A stretch of 64,000 nt of DNA from Cydia pomonella (lineage: Eukaryota; Arthropoda; Insecta; Lepidoptera; Tortricidae), in assembly GCF_033807575.1 (NCBI RefSeq), contig NC_084713.1, positions 15,103,389-15,167,388 on the forward strand, given 5' to 3'. The position numbers and the translations under genes are program-made. Positions 34,600 to 46,610 of the stretch are shown in pieces; within the stretch, counting starts at the first letter, position 1; each line of letters begins with the position of its first letter. Below the pieces are notes generated by a model. It was not told the DNA's origin. It saw nothing but the letters and a program-made list of their open reading frames with translations, and did not search any database.

Positions 34600-34810
34600 G
34601 GGGTTAATAGGGAGCGTGCATGAACTGTAGGAGGCAGCACAGGAGCCGTCAGATTTTTGGCGCGAGGCGTAAATGTGATGTTTATTGTTCCGATGTAGCC
34701 CACAAGATGGAAGCACTTACTATGCACAAGAAAACACGTGACGTGTAAATTATGTACATGTTTATGGTTCCGATTCAGGCCACAAGATGGCAGATCCTCC
34801 AACGCGCACG
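34600..34810. repeat. dispersed repeat with an internal direct repeat
   Basis: Two similar segments, gtttattgttccgatgtagc with ccacaagatggaagca (about 34679) and gtttatggttccgattcagg with ccacaagatggcagat (about 34759), lie 80 bp apart. Phrases such as tttttggcgcgaggcgtaaa look like a lepidopteran repeat I remember, class unknown. Confidence 0.45.
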
Positions 34811-35893
34811 GTCCCTATATATAGATTTCGGTTATAATTTATTTGTTTTCTGTCAAATCATATAGATATGTTCTGCAGATTCAGCAGCTCATTGTTCCTA
34901 TATTTACGTCTATGAAAGTCGTGTAGTAGCCGTATCATGTAAGTTGTAGCCCCAGTGACTGCGCCATAAACTGAGGCGCAGGGCTGGTATTCCCACCATT
35001 TCAAGCACAAGCAACTTTCCGTCTGAGGAAAACCAGATCACATGAGCTCTCGAGACAGGAAACAATAATACGGATCTCGAGATCGCAGTTTGACGGGTAC
35101 GCTCGAGCTAATGCTGCTTAAGTGAAAGGAATGAAGCGCCAGCGCGCGTGTGGCCACCGTTAACTGTCGCGCAACAATGCCCTACTGATATAAAGAAAAT
35201 ATTTATTCTCCAAATTCTACAATAAAATGCAGCCGTCAATGCATTATGTAACAGTATTTTGTATTTATGTAGGCTAAACTGGGCATAACACATCGTTTTC
35301 CGATAGTGCAGTAATTTATAGTCTACCTACAACAATGTAAACACGGCGATGTCAGGATAGGATTGAGGAAAGCAGAGGTTGCCGTAATCAAAACACATAA
35401 ATAAAGATAGACACATTCGCTGGACAGGTCTAAAGAAAAACCTGCATAGTTATGCATAAGTAAACTACGTTACATTGACGTGAAACATGCGAGTGACCTG
35501 CATGTTGCCACAAACATGGATGTTCTCTAATAAAGAATTTGATATCCGCAATGGGTGTGTAATATTTTATATAATTATAATAAAACTATTATACACTTTA
35601 TGCCAAGTTTTACCTGGCATAAAGACATATTGTATAAGGGCTCCTGTTATATTATATTTTAATATAACGTAATGCTGTATACAACCAAAAACATTATGTT
35701 TATACGGGGTCACAGTTTTAACCGAACCTAACTCACTTTTCTGGAAACCTTTTATTTCTATTGATATATACCAATGCCGCTAGTTAGAACAAATATGTTT
35801 GAGAGTATGTAATAAGTATGGCAGTGTATATTAGACGTAGTATAAATATACCCTATGAGCATTATACCAAGAATAACAGAGGAATTCCTAGTT
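34811..35893. other. unassigned AT-rich DNA
   Basis: I see nothing beyond short chance frames. Confidence 0.4.
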
Positions 35894-36226
35894 ACGATTT
35901 TTCCATACAAACGCTCTCGACTGATTCCTCCCTGGTTTTCAACCTAGAGCAGTGATTTTTTCAAATAAGATCAATATCTGTGCCGCTATGTTTTGCTTTT
36001 TTGGATTATTTTATTTTTAAGAAAGATACAGCGCCTCGAAAATCGCAAAAACGGCTTAATTGAATTGGCTGTAAAAAAAGGCACAGTATACAAATATGAC
36101 AAAAAATATCCAAAAAATCAAAACATAGCGGCATAGATTATTTCTTTCTCTTGCAGTTTCCAAAATTTCATAAAGATTGATTGCGTTTTGGAGGAGGAAA
36201 CAGTCGAGAGCGAAACCTCGATTTTT
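35894..36226. mobile_element. diverged fold-back element, about 330 bp
   Basis: Outer arms match inversely around cgctctcgactg (35912-35923) and cagtcgagagcg (36201-36212). Inner arms share a perfect 14-bp block gccgctatgttttg (35982-35995, inverted at 36119-36132). The arms have several mismatches and indels, so this is an old non-autonomous inverted-repeat element without coding capacity. Confidence 0.65.
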
Positions 36227-36424
36227 GAGTTTTTTGTGTGTGAATTTTAGTCCGAGCTGCAGTTGTCCTTATCGCGCGAATTAGAGGCGGAGACAGTTTC
36301 TAAATATACGTACACAGAAGGAATAGTGATGGGCATAACATGTTAATGGTTAAAATGAGAAAAAATACACCAACAACCAACAGTCGATCGCCGTAAATAT
36401 AACCAAAATACCACGTAGTTCTAA

Positions 36425-36518
36425 GAAAAGGGTGCCATGTGTTTTCACACTCTTTAATGTAACAACTATTATGTACCATAGTTTCGTAATAAATATTTAT
36501 ATTCTATTCTATTCTAAA
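36425..36518 (+). repeat. possible LINE tail ending in (TTCTA)n
   Basis: An AATAAATATT signal is followed by attctattctattcta (36501-36516), as in the microsatellite tails of some insect LINEs. No coding part is present. Confidence 0.35.
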
Positions 36519-37097
36519 ATGTACCCGTAATGGCCTGTCACTTTAAACGGTTTTTTTGTTTTTTTTTACATTGCAGGTCATGTAGTGCTTATGTTTAGTT
36601 ATGTTTACTATTAAAGGTCTGTAAACAAAGCTAAGTAGGATAAAAGGTACAACCTGCTTATTTTGATTAAAACATCATAAATACCCATTAACAATTTGAT
36701 TGTCTTGCATTGCTCATACTTGTGCGTCACAAGTAAACCACTAGATAGCAAATTTACATTACGGCTAGCCGATATCAAAATAATGGCCATTTTGAAATGC
36801 GGCGGTTCAACGATTAAGGTATGTTGGGATAATACCGGATGTGGGTGAAGAACGTAGCAAATTCATTTCTCCCTAATTTGGCTTTATTTTTTAATGTTGG
36901 CAACATTGTGTAAGAGGCCATTTCATTGCCTCGACTGCCAGTGTCCCAGCGCCACTCAGGGATATCGGGCTTGTGCTATGCACAATCACATAGAGCAAGG
37001 TAAATTTCGTGTATCCGATCTTCGCCCTGTAATTTATTTTGTGTATTGTGATGAAAATGTGTTTGTTTTTGTAATTGTGTTAATGTATAATTTCGTT
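36519..37097. other. unassigned DNA
   Basis: Nothing firm. A frame at 36894-37148 is Cys-rich at its start but has no recognisable domain. Confidence 0.35.
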
Positions 37098-37460
37098 TTA
37101 GATTTTTTTTTTATACGTCGGTGGCAAACAAGCATACGGCCTGCCTGATGTTAAGCAGTCTCCGTAGCCTATGTACACCTGCAACTCCAGAGGAGTTACA
37201 TGCGCGTTGCCGACCCTAATCCCACCCCCCTCGTTGAGCTCTGGCAACCTTACTCACCGGCAGGAACACAACACTATGAGTAGGGTCAAGTGTTATTTGG
37301 CTGCGGTTTTCTGTAAAGTGGAGGTACTTCCCCAGTTGGGCTCTGCTCTAGATCTGGAATGACATCTGCTGTGCTGTGCCCTACCACACAAGGCGAGATG
37401 ACATTCACATTGCCCATACCTCTCTTTTGGACGTAGTTTAAGGACATACCCGGGTCCAAA
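37098..37460 (-). repeat. retroposon 3' tail family B, copy 2
   Basis: A T-run (about 37103-37112) is followed by tatacgtcggtggcaaacaa, cctgatgttaagcagtctcc, gttacatgcgcgttgccgac and, near the end, ggacatacccgggtcc. On the minus strand this reads into a poly(A) tail. It matches copy 3 at 37832-38192 closely over 350 bp. It has no intact frame, so it is a LINE 3' region or a SINE without its head. Confidence 0.8.
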
Positions 37461-37490
37461 AATCCGGGTCCGGGTCCGGGTTTATTTATA
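37461..37490. repeat. short (CCGGGT)n repeat
   Basis: Three to four units of ccgggt follow the tail repeat. Confidence 0.6.
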
Positions 37491-37503
37491 AAACAATCCA
37501 ATC

Positions 37504-37596
37504 ATCACACGAATATATGCCCTTACCAGGATTTGAACCCGGGACCATCAGCTTCGTAGGCACGGTCACTACCCACTAGGCCAAACTGGTTGTCAA
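37504..37596 (-). mobile_element. tRNA-derived SINE head (SINE family 1)
   Basis: On the minus strand, tggcctagtgggtagtgacc fits an RNA polymerase III A box and ggttcaaatcc a B box, with about 35 bp between them. The segment continues to gcatatattcgtgtgatg, the start of the body seen in the copies at 41.8, 52.2 and 58.2 kb. Only the head and the first part of the body remain. It does not fold as a plausible tRNA. Confidence 0.8.
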
Positions 37597-37629
37597 AATA
37601 ATAATTAAAAACAATATTATGTGATAACA

Positions 37630-37790
37630 TAAAAAACAACTTAATGTCGGGCAGCGAGCCGGCAATGTCAACGGAACGGCGCGCAATGAGCGGGCGCTCG
37701 CGTCTCGCATCTGTGTGCGCGCACTCACACTTAGATAGCTCCCGCTCCCGCCCACCGCAGCGCGACAGAAACATAGCTTCAAAAATTCGA
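37630..37790. other. CpG-rich tract between two tail-B copies
   Basis: Runs such as gcgcgcaatgagcgggcgct and gctcccgctcccgcccaccg make this much richer in GC than its flanks. It could be a repeat part or a regulatory island. No gene is recognised. Confidence 0.35.
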
Positions 37791-37831
37791 GATTTGAAAA
37801 GTTGCTCAGCTAGGAATTGCTCTTATGTATG

Positions 37832-38192
37832 TTTTTTTTTATACTACGTCGGTGGCAAACAAGCATAGGTACGGCCCGCCTGATGGTAAGCAGTCTCCGT
37901 AGCCTATGTAAGCCTGCAACTCCAGAGGAGTTACATGCGCGTTGCCGACCCTAAACCCGCCCCCCCTCGTTGAGCTCTGGCAACCTTACTCACCGGCAGG
38001 AACACAACACTATGAGTAGGGTCTAGTGTTATTTGGCTGCTGTTTTCTGTCAGGTGGAGGTACTTCCCCAGTTGGGCTCTGCTCTAGATCTGGAATGACA
38101 TCCACTGGCTGTGCCCTACCACGCAAAGCGAGATGACATTCACAATGCCCATACCTCTCTTTTGGACGCAGTTTAAGGACGTACCCGGGTCC
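37832..38192 (-). repeat. retroposon 3' tail family B, copy 3
   Basis: Same order as copy 2, from the T-run at 37832 to ggacgtacccgggtcc. The two copies lie about 730 bp apart in the same orientation. Confidence 0.8.
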
Positions 38193-39212
38193 TTAAACTG
38201 TATGTCGTTGATTAGATAATAAAGTAGTATGCCTTTTATTACGTTATTCAAAATGGCAATATATAATATGCAAAAAGTAATTATAAAAAATGTAGTGCAT
38301 CCGCAATATCCAAAATCAGCGACATTTACTTTACTAATACAAAGTAGATATCAATTGCTTAAAAAACTATACCTACTTATCAGAGATAAATATTTGAGCT
38401 CTACCTGACCAAGTATCAATAAATCACAAAGATCTCAAGTTGCAACATCTCGAGCGATATGACTTAGCTTGAGCAGACAACAATTAACGGAAATTAATGA
38501 AAGGAGCCGGGTTAACTCGGGGAACATTTGGCCCGCTGTAAATCAGCCGATATGCCGACACGCGCGGTGCGGCTCTAATTCCGCTAGCTCACTGAGCGAA
38601 TAAGATCTTTACATTCCTTACTCAAAAGACCGAGTCATGGTGTACGTAGTAGTGTGTATTTGCTTTCTAAAAAATTCTATTGTCACTCAAATCATCTGTC
38701 GATCCAAAAAATTAAAATGAATAAAACTCATAAAGTCCATTGCATTGCATTGGGTGTAGTATTTCAAGAGTAAATAGATGATGATCCTGTTATTATGATT
38801 CAACAATTGACTCGCTGACTCGAAAGCAATAAAGTTCTAAAACATGGACTGAAGTTTCTGAAGGTTCCCGACTACTCAATTTTTACAGATCCTCTTTTGG
38901 AAGCCACAGTACCAAATATCTCGGTAACCAGCGGGAATAGACAGCATGCTCTCAATTAATTAGTGCCTTCAAGGGGCCCGCGATCACGAGCGCAATCATA
39001 AAACAATATTACTTCAAACAATTATGTAGACACATCTCTAAATGCCGACTTAATGGCCAACTGATTAGTCTTATTATTATAACAAATGTAGTTATAAGTA
39101 AATAGCCTGAGATTTGAAAAAAAAAGTTGCTATCTTTCACTGAAAATGTGGCTTGAGTTACTTTTCCTTTTTTTATTGGTTTCAGTATTATTCTGTTTTG
39201 TAAGCATTAAAT
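38193..39212. other. unassigned AT-rich DNA
   Basis: No gene or repeat recognised. Confidence 0.4.
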
Positions 39213-39214
39213 AT

Positions 39215-39423
39215 TTAACCTTTTGAACGCCACGAACATCTAGAGTCGTCGTTACTAGTTGTGCCCACAGCGCCAAGGACAATTATAGGTGTTATGGCGG
39301 ACGCTGTCAAAGTAACCTTCACACTTTCAAGTAAGGTTTACATTAGCATTAGCTCCCTTGCGCCCGGGACCTTGACGTTTAAGTGATGTTTATGTTTATG
39401 ACATAAAGCGTTCAAAAGGTTAA
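39215..39423. mobile_element. piggyBac-type MITE flanked by TTAA
   Basis: TTAA at 39215-39218 and at 39420-39423 flanks a 201-bp core whose ends are ccttttgaacgc and its exact inverse gcgttcaaaagg. TTAA duplication with a CC-starting inverted repeat is the mark of piggyBac transposition. The core has no coding capacity, so it must have been moved by a transposase supplied from elsewhere. The perfect 12-bp ends argue for moderate age or constraint. Confidence 0.85.
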
Positions 39424-39522
39424 ATTAAATAAATAGTAGACAAATTCTGGTGCTTCCTTTTGGGCCCTAAAAATCTCTAAATGGCCTTTATGGCTACTGA
39501 CAAACTAGTTTGAAAAAGTAGA

Positions 39523-39655
39523 TTTTTTTTTTTGTATTATAGAAAAAATGGACAAATTACATCTCCAGCCGGACTCGAACCTGCGACCATTGGAACACCG
39601 GTCCGATCGTTTTGCCAACTGAGCCAAGGAGGCCTACCAAATGTGTGCGATTTTT
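39523..39655 (-). mobile_element. short tRNA-derived SINE (SINE family 2)
   Basis: On the minus strand, an A box (tggctcagttggc, 39614-39626) and a B box (ggttcgagtcc, 39571-39581) are spaced as in a tRNA. The segment ends in an A-run (T-run at about 39524-39536 on the + strand). The putative anticodon and T arms do not pair well, so it is a SINE rather than a tRNA gene. Confidence 0.75.
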
Positions 39656-39818
39656 TCCATTCGTTCCCTCAATGCTTAGCCCTGCTGCAGGTGTAATATT
39701 TTAAATTTTTCCTTTTATTTAAAATATTTGTAGTTACGCTCTGGTTTGATAAAAAAATACCTAGTTAAGCCAACTATTTATTATTCGAAATATAAGCATC
39801 ACGTCGTAGTATATTAAT
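39656..39818. other. unassigned spacer
   Basis: Short AT-rich spacer without recognised features. Confidence 0.4.
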
Positions 39819-39916
39819 TATACTCTGGCAAGGCAACTTTGTCAGTAGAGAAAGGCGCGAAATTGTTTTTTTATAGAAGATCGAGACGAGACAAAGATGG
39901 CTTGCCAGAGTGTATA
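39819..39916. mobile_element. 98-bp MITE with ctctggcaag ends
   Basis: Left end tatactctggcaaggcaact and right end, read inverted, tatacactctggcaagccat share most bases, and both continue into a tttgtc segment. This is a minimal inverted-repeat element of a kind I remember as frequent in Lepidoptera. Confidence 0.75.
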
Positions 39917-41782
39917 AGTATTGTTCGTTAAAATATTAAAGAACTCATTAATGCATTTAAATTTAAAATATAAGGATAATTTATTTTTAATTAGTTTCAA
40001 TATTTACAATACATATAACCAGGTATGTGTATTGCGGTGTGTAAAAAATATTTATCGTAATGCGTCGGTTTTCCGATTCAAGCATTGTTGATTGGTTTCC
40101 GGTATTTACGTACGGCCACCTTTCTTTGCGACGTAAATGCGTCGATGACGTCAGACGGGTCCATAATATCTGTTCTGAAATAGACCTTGCATATATATCG
40201 ATGACTCACTCTCATGACGTTGGTTAGTATTTTTAAACATCATATATTTGACTTTATTACTTAGCAAAAACGTCTAGGCGAATCGAAGTAAAATTAATAC
40301 AGTGTTACAAAATTTATTAATGATACCCGACACTTATTGAATTTAAAACATTTTAAATCCACCGTATAAAATCAATTGATTTGCTAATAAATAAAACGAA
40401 ATCGTTAATAAAATAAGCGACGATCACTGGTTATTAGTAGACAGGTAATGGACGTAATTGTATCACCTGTGTTGGCTATGGCAAGGCACCATGTAGGCTG
40501 TATAAGGAAGGATACAACCTTTTTTATACTATGTGTTCTGGGGCTGTTAATCATTACATATTTTTAGGCAACTCCAAAATTTTATAGGTATACCGACAGG
40601 CCTGCATGGGCCAGGGTAGAACGGTAACCCTTCCCAGCACATTAACAGGAATTGCGAGGAAAAGCTTTGGATTGGAATACCAAAATCCAAACCCTTATCA
40701 GAAATTGCAGTCTCTGTCAGAAATATCGCAGCGCATATTATACTCAAAAATATTCGAACATACACTCTGATATCTTGATAAAATGAGGGGTACAGATATT
40801 TATGAAAACCTTGCCCCCGCCAATATATTTGATACTTTTAATAGTGACTGCACAACAATGTTTATCAGGATTAGATTAGCGCCTGACAAGTGACAAGCAA
40901 GGCTATACGAGCTTACGAGGAACTATTCGTGTGTTCCAAAGGTCTCCACGCGGGCGAGTCGGACGCTCTAGGAAGCCAGAGTAAGGTACCTATGACCTCA
41001 AATTATAGTCATCGTCATATTAGTTAACATGTGTCACTGCTGGAGAAAATATTCATCTCCTCATCTCCCTACTATCTTGATCAGACACACTGGTTGAAAA
41101 CCTTCATCTTAAAACACTGTTAAATATTTAAAGTATTTAGGTGGTAACGTGAAACGGTATTTTCATTCCACTTGCCTGGACTCAACAGCCTATTGGAACC
41201 CATGGTTGGTTCACGGGACCACTCCGTCAAGCATCTATTTATCATTCGCAATCAAACCTCCTCGCAGTAGCGTTGATTAAGCGTTCGTGTAATCGCACCG
41301 GACCGGACCGCGCCAACACCGCTCATGAGGTGCGATGGATCGGAGTATGTTTGACCAATACGTCGGAACAGCAAGCCAGGGATAGTTGATGAACTACGCA
41401 TAAAGGAAGATACATTTTATTGCCCATTAAAGAAACAAGAAGCAAATACGTAGGAACAGCTAGCACAGTTAACCAGTGATAACAAAACTTTATAGGGCAC
41501 ACCAGATTGCGCTATAAAGGGTTAAATACAATTGTTATTTTTGCCTGATTTTTGGATGACTGAAATGTGCCTGTGTCTATGGTAAGCGATTTGTTGCAAT
41601 GGTCGTGTAAATAAAAATAAAGACACTTCCTAAGGGGGCTGTGCAAACCAATAAGTACAATATTTATATATTAGGTATATTATAGGGAAAAAAATTGCTT
41701 ATAGATAGGTATGTAATAATACTATATACCTATGTATATTATGTACCTACCATTTTCATACGCAGAATTTTTAGGACTATAA
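39917..41782. other. unassigned DNA
   Basis: No gene or repeat recognised. A CRE-like tgacgtca occurs at about 40147 in a CpG-containing patch. Confidence 0.4.
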
Positions 41783-41967
41783 ATAATAAATAAATTTTAT
41801 AGGACATTATTACACAAATTGACTAAGTCCCACAGTAAGCTCAATAAGGCTTGTGTTGAGGGTATTTAGGCAACGATATATATAATATGTATATAAATAT
41901 TTATAAATACTTAAATACATAGAAAACACCCATGACTCAGGAACAAATATCCATGCTCATCACACGA
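41783..41967 (-). mobile_element. SINE family 1 body and tail, headless copy
   Basis: Contains aggacattattacacaaatt, gactaagtcccacagtaagc, cttgtgttgagggtatttag, an internal TA-rich run and cccatgactcaggaacaaat. It is the body of the SINE whose tRNA head is seen at 37.5 kb. The head is absent here. Confidence 0.75.
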
Positions 41968-42049
41968 ACACTATGAACTGGCAATAAGGTTTGAGTTGTG
42001 ATATTTGTGATTTATTTATAAATAAATAGTTAAATCTAATAAAGGGTTA

Positions 42050-42168
42050 AAGGATGACTCACGCCAGACGGGCCGAGGCCGGGCCGGGCCGGAACGTCCA
42101 TCACTTCGTTTTCTATGATGGGTAATCGGTGATCACGTGATGCTTTGTATAGAAAACGAAGTGTACAA
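42050..42168. mobile_element. truncated MITE with hairpin core
   Basis: A CG-rich end (gggccgaggccgggccgggc) leads into cacttcgttttctat (42102-42116), a spacer with the palindrome atcacgtgat centred on an E-box CACGTG (42134-42139), and the exact inverse atagaaaacgaagtg (42149-42163). The matching CG-rich right end is missing. Confidence 0.7.
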
Positions 42169-45100
42169 ACTACAAACATCACATTTTTGTTCCAGCTTTG
42201 ACCTTTAACGTAAGCGACCATCAATTTTTCATCCGCTCAACAGCCCTCCATGAAACTGGTGCCATCCTTATCTTTCCTATCACACTCGCTTTTGCATACG
42301 ATTGCGTCACCCAAGATTAATGCTTCTATATTCCAGCCTACTGCTGAGAATGTTATACATAAACAAGTGAACCGGCTATCATTAGTTAACAGTGTTCTTG
42401 AGAGTATGTCCCGTAAGCGATGATGACAGACAAGTCCCCGCACTTTTACTGCGATTTTATTTCCTAAAACCTGTTATGCTTATGTAATTAAGTACAGAAG
42501 CGCTCTAATCAAGCCAAGTGGATTTTTTATAAAGTGCAGTTTAAATGTAATTAATATTAGTATGTATCGCTGGAACCTGTAATAACATTATATGGCGAAT
42601 CCTACAAAGTCTCACATATCTATGAGGCTCGTAGTTAGTTAAGACATTGTCGTACTAAGAATTCGACAACGTGTGGTGCCGGGACGAGGACCTGCAATCA
42701 AACGCTTGTCGTGGCTGTATTAATAGTGTCGCGAGCTCGGTCACTAATAAATAAGGACGTATGTATACTAACATAGCAGGGCACTTACGTCATTTTAAAC
42801 GAATGTTTGCCGTGTAGCCGCCCCGGCCACTTCTCAGCGTTTGTGCCATATAATTATTGCAACAAAACTTTCATAACTGCACTAGGGTTGCTAGATGACA
42901 GACTGACATGTTAGTTTTAATAGTTTCGTCATGCTGAAGTTAATAGCAGAGTAAATCTTGTAATTGGACTATGACTACGGCCATTTGCGTGAACGTGATT
43001 ATTTCAATTGTAATCAAAAGGCAAGGCTGAAAAAAATAGTTGAGAAAGTACGATGATATTTTAAAAATCAACCAGGATACTAAAAAAATAGGTAGTCATA
43101 GGTCCATTACTATAACGAGACAAATACGTCATATTAATTACCATACATAAGGGGATATCCAAATATAAAATTTTATTTCTTCGCTTAAGCAGTTCATTTC
43201 AACCATCCCTATACCCATTTACTTACTTACGTTCAAATTGTGTTAAACTTGATAACAGAGTGAATATATATTTACAACTTAGGTACTGAAGCAGAGACGC
43301 AATCTGAAATTCTTTGCCTTTTTAGATACCTAATTTGTGATATGTTAGAAATTTCAGGAAACCTTATGGCATCATATCGTTATCTTTTTTTAATTTAATA
43401 AATATCAAATATAGGTAAAATTATTATAATATAATTTGACAAGCTTAAAATTGTTAAAAAAAACGGTCATAAATTTCAAAGTGATCATAAATCACAATAT
43501 CACGAAATGTGATTAAAGCAAGTCGAGTCAAGCTGCGCAACAGTTTAATTTAATTGCTACTGGGCAGCGTGCGAAGTGCGATAGGAATCAGAGGATGACC
43601 GGGAATTCCGACCGGCTAACAACCCTAATTTTGGCCCGCGGCCCCATCAAATAAGAATGAGAGATATTTCAAGCGGCTGCGTTGTCACATTCACTGTCGC
43701 CTAATTACATATTACTCCTAGTATTATTAGGGTTGTCACGTTAATAGAATTTAATTGTAGCCCCGGCCCAACCGGCACTGGTTACAGACCTAGTTGTTTA
43801 CAAATAGTTATTAATAACAAAATTATTCAAACTTTGATATTCCTTTACGATGGCTGCAGATGCAATTAATTGATTGAAATGTGATAAATTAATAATAAAC
43901 GGGTCCAGTTAGTGTATGATTGTTTTATGTGTGTGTTAATGATTTTAGAAACGTTTATTAGACATGTAAATTATTCATTCGATACAAATAGCACACGCAA
44001 TATTATTAATTTGTATTGAGATTATCCACAGTTAATGATAACTTACTACTGAGGTTTCGACTCAGTCTTCCATCGGTAACCATTAGTATTTTTAAATATT
44101 AGAAAATAATATATCATAAAATTTATTCTGGACGTATAAATAACAAAAGGTTAACTAGTACTTACATGTCACAAAACACTTAGTAACGTCACTGAAACGG
44201 TTTCCACTCAGCTTGGTGTCAAGGTACCTTACATGACGATGGTCTTCCGTGGAAACTCTTCCGCAAGACGCGACAGCTATACAAATAAAATAATATAAGT
44301 TTTACTTTACCTTACTGAACTCCAACGGTGCCAACGATGATATGAAAACACGACATATAATATAGTTTTCTTACCTTCGAGTTTTATTTCTCTGCTGTAT
44401 GTTTGCAGCAATACTATATTACGCTTGTATAGTAATTGAATTACAGCTGCCGTAACCAGCAACTGTATCGCAACTGTACCTATGGCTGCCAAATCGACGT
44501 GTAAGTAACGATGTCCTATATATCAGTAGGATCCCATGGGCTATGACAGAAAGAGCATTCGACATACGTTTATTCCTTATTATGCGATCAACGGGAATAA
44601 AAGTAAAGACAAATTAGAACCTTCGTATGTATGAGCCCCACTAGGGCAGCTTCAGCAGTTGTGCGCCCGGCGCCGGTGGCCCGCTTGTTGCGGCCATTGT
44701 GCGGCGCCGGCGCACCTCACGCCGATGATACATTATTTTTATAACAATAAATCCCCGCAACTAAAGCACCGCGGCCGGTGGTCCGCCGGTGCGAGCCGTT
44801 CGGGCCACGGTCAGGCCAAATATTGTCATTGATAAAACGAGTTTAGCTCTTTGGCAGACCAGTCTAACATGATTTTAAGGTCCGTAATAAGTATGTGCAA
44901 CCAAAGAGCTTATTAAAATACGAGTTGCTCGACCGAGCGATTCGCCAGCTGGCAGGCGATTGGAATTGCAGTCCCTGATGCGCATTTGACTTAAGAACAA
45001 CTTTACGACCTCACTTTACAATTAATTTGTTAGCGAACAAGTTTTCTTTTATCACTTTATGGTACTACGCCAATATAAATAATTACAATATAATTAAAAA

Positions 45101-45660
45101 CAACGCTTTAAAAAGCTTTTTAGTGCACGGCATAAAGAACTGAGCGTTCGGGAGCTTACAATTAAATTAGGCCAACACATTCATCTCAATCTTGATCGAA
45201 GTTTTACTGCTGAAATAAATCAAGTATCATTATTGTTGAATTTGTAGATTTATTGAACATTGTAGATACTTACATTGTTACATCTAATAGCCTACCTCAA
45301 TCTAATCCGTGATCTATGGATGTGGGTCCAAGCTATATTATCCTATGGTTTAAATAACCTATGTTTTTCTTATGAATTCATTGAAACTAATAAAGTTGGG
45401 CGAATCAACTGTATCACATAAAAGAAGATGAGAGACTCATTCTTACAATCTTTCTGTAATTATAAGATCGACATCACTAATATACTCACTTATTATCTAT
45501 CGGACTCTATAAACACTGAGCTTACAATAACATTTTTCACCACTTCAAATTAACAATCGATATCTATATTCAAGATAAAGCAAGTCATACATAAATGAAG
45601 CTCCCTCGCATAGCCGTAAAAATTAATAGTGCTTGACACGAAGCATTTCAATTTGCTTTT
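42169..45660. other. unassigned DNA with a CpG-rich island at 44640-44830
   Basis: No gene or repeat recognised. The island holds gcggcgccggcgcacctcac and accgcggccggtggtccgcc, flanked by AT-rich DNA, and may be regulatory. Confidence 0.35.
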
Positions 45661-45682
45661 TAATCAGCATCGCGACCGGTTG

Positions 45683-45735
45683 AGTCGATAGCCTATCGAT
45701 ATGATCCTCTATCGAGAATCGATAATTCATTCCCT
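45683..45735. promoter_or_regulatory. cluster of TATCGATA-like (DRE) motifs
   Basis: A perfect TATCGATA at 45694-45701 is followed by tatcgagaatcgataa and preceded by gagtcgatag. In insects TATCGATA binds DREF at housekeeping and replication-gene promoters. No transcript is visible nearby, so function is uncertain. Confidence 0.3.
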
Positions 45736-45912
45736 TAATCAGCAATGAGTTTATAAGCTATCGGATCGTGCGATTAGAGCCGATAGGTATTGAGCTTTTG
45801 ACTTTTTTCAACTGGGCGGTTTCGTTGGGGTTCATTCGTAAACAGAATAAGCACGTTATAATTTCACATTTTGATATCCGAGAGTTGATCCATAATTGAA
45901 ATCTCAAATAAA

Positions 45913-46511
45913 TATACAGGGTGTAACAAAAATAGTGGGGATCCATTTAATAGGGAAGAATAGCTTTTTGAATCTAACGAAATAACGGTAATTTTTCTAT
46001 GCAATTCCATTTCGGGAGGAAACATTTTCCACTAACTAAATCTTAACAAATCACTTTTATTTTGATATCGATCGCTTCAGCATAATATATTCTATGCTTA
46101 TGTTTCGCTTTTTGGTTTTTTTTTTTGTTTTGCAAATTTTGAAAAAAAAAAGGAAAACCTATAAACCTAGTTTTTCATTGTGTCAATAACATACTAAAAA
46201 ATCATGGAGAATGGAAAATATTTAGGAGTGGAAAAACGTTTTCTCTTTTTATATGGACGATCACGTGGTATACTTCCCTCTTAAGGGCATATTCGGTATC
46301 GTGTTCTGATCAGAAAAATAACCTAAAAAAATTTTTTTGACGCAAAAAAAGCTTTTTTTTCTATGGAGTAGCTCATCCGATTCGGCCAACTCTCTATACA
46401 AAGGCCAAAAAATTTACGCGTAAATTTTTTGTCCTCAACTTTTTCAAATCAGAACACGATACCGAATATGTCCTTAAACAGATCCCCACTATTCTTATTA
46501 TACCTTGTATA
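45913..46511. mobile_element. 600-bp inverted-repeat element (acagggtgtaac ends), with an insertion in the left arm
   Basis: The left end tatacagggtgtaacaaaaa followed by tagtggggat matches the inverted right end (46481-46511), read tatacaaggtataataagaa then tagtggggat. A second pair of arms, centred on catattcggtatcgtgttct (46288-46307, inverted at 46450-46471), is adjacent to the right end but displaced about 330 bp from the left end. This suggests an insertion at about 45951-46282, itself bounded by agggaag and cttccct. Confidence 0.65.
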
Positions 46512-46610
46512 AGCCATATTAGACAAAATAAAATAAAATTTAAGGAAAAACAAATTGCATAAATATTTCTCACGCTTTCCTGTAGTATACATATCATGTA
46601 TTTAAGATAT

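Noticed and set aside
36894..37148. 84-codon frame with several Cys and His at its start, resembling a small zinc finger
   Set aside because: Cys spacing fits no family I know, and the second half is low-complexity and runs into a retroposon tail.
39545..39650. tRNA gene, because of good A and B boxes
   Set aside because: The T arm and anticodon arm do not pair properly, and an A-run follows, so it is a tRNA-derived SINE.
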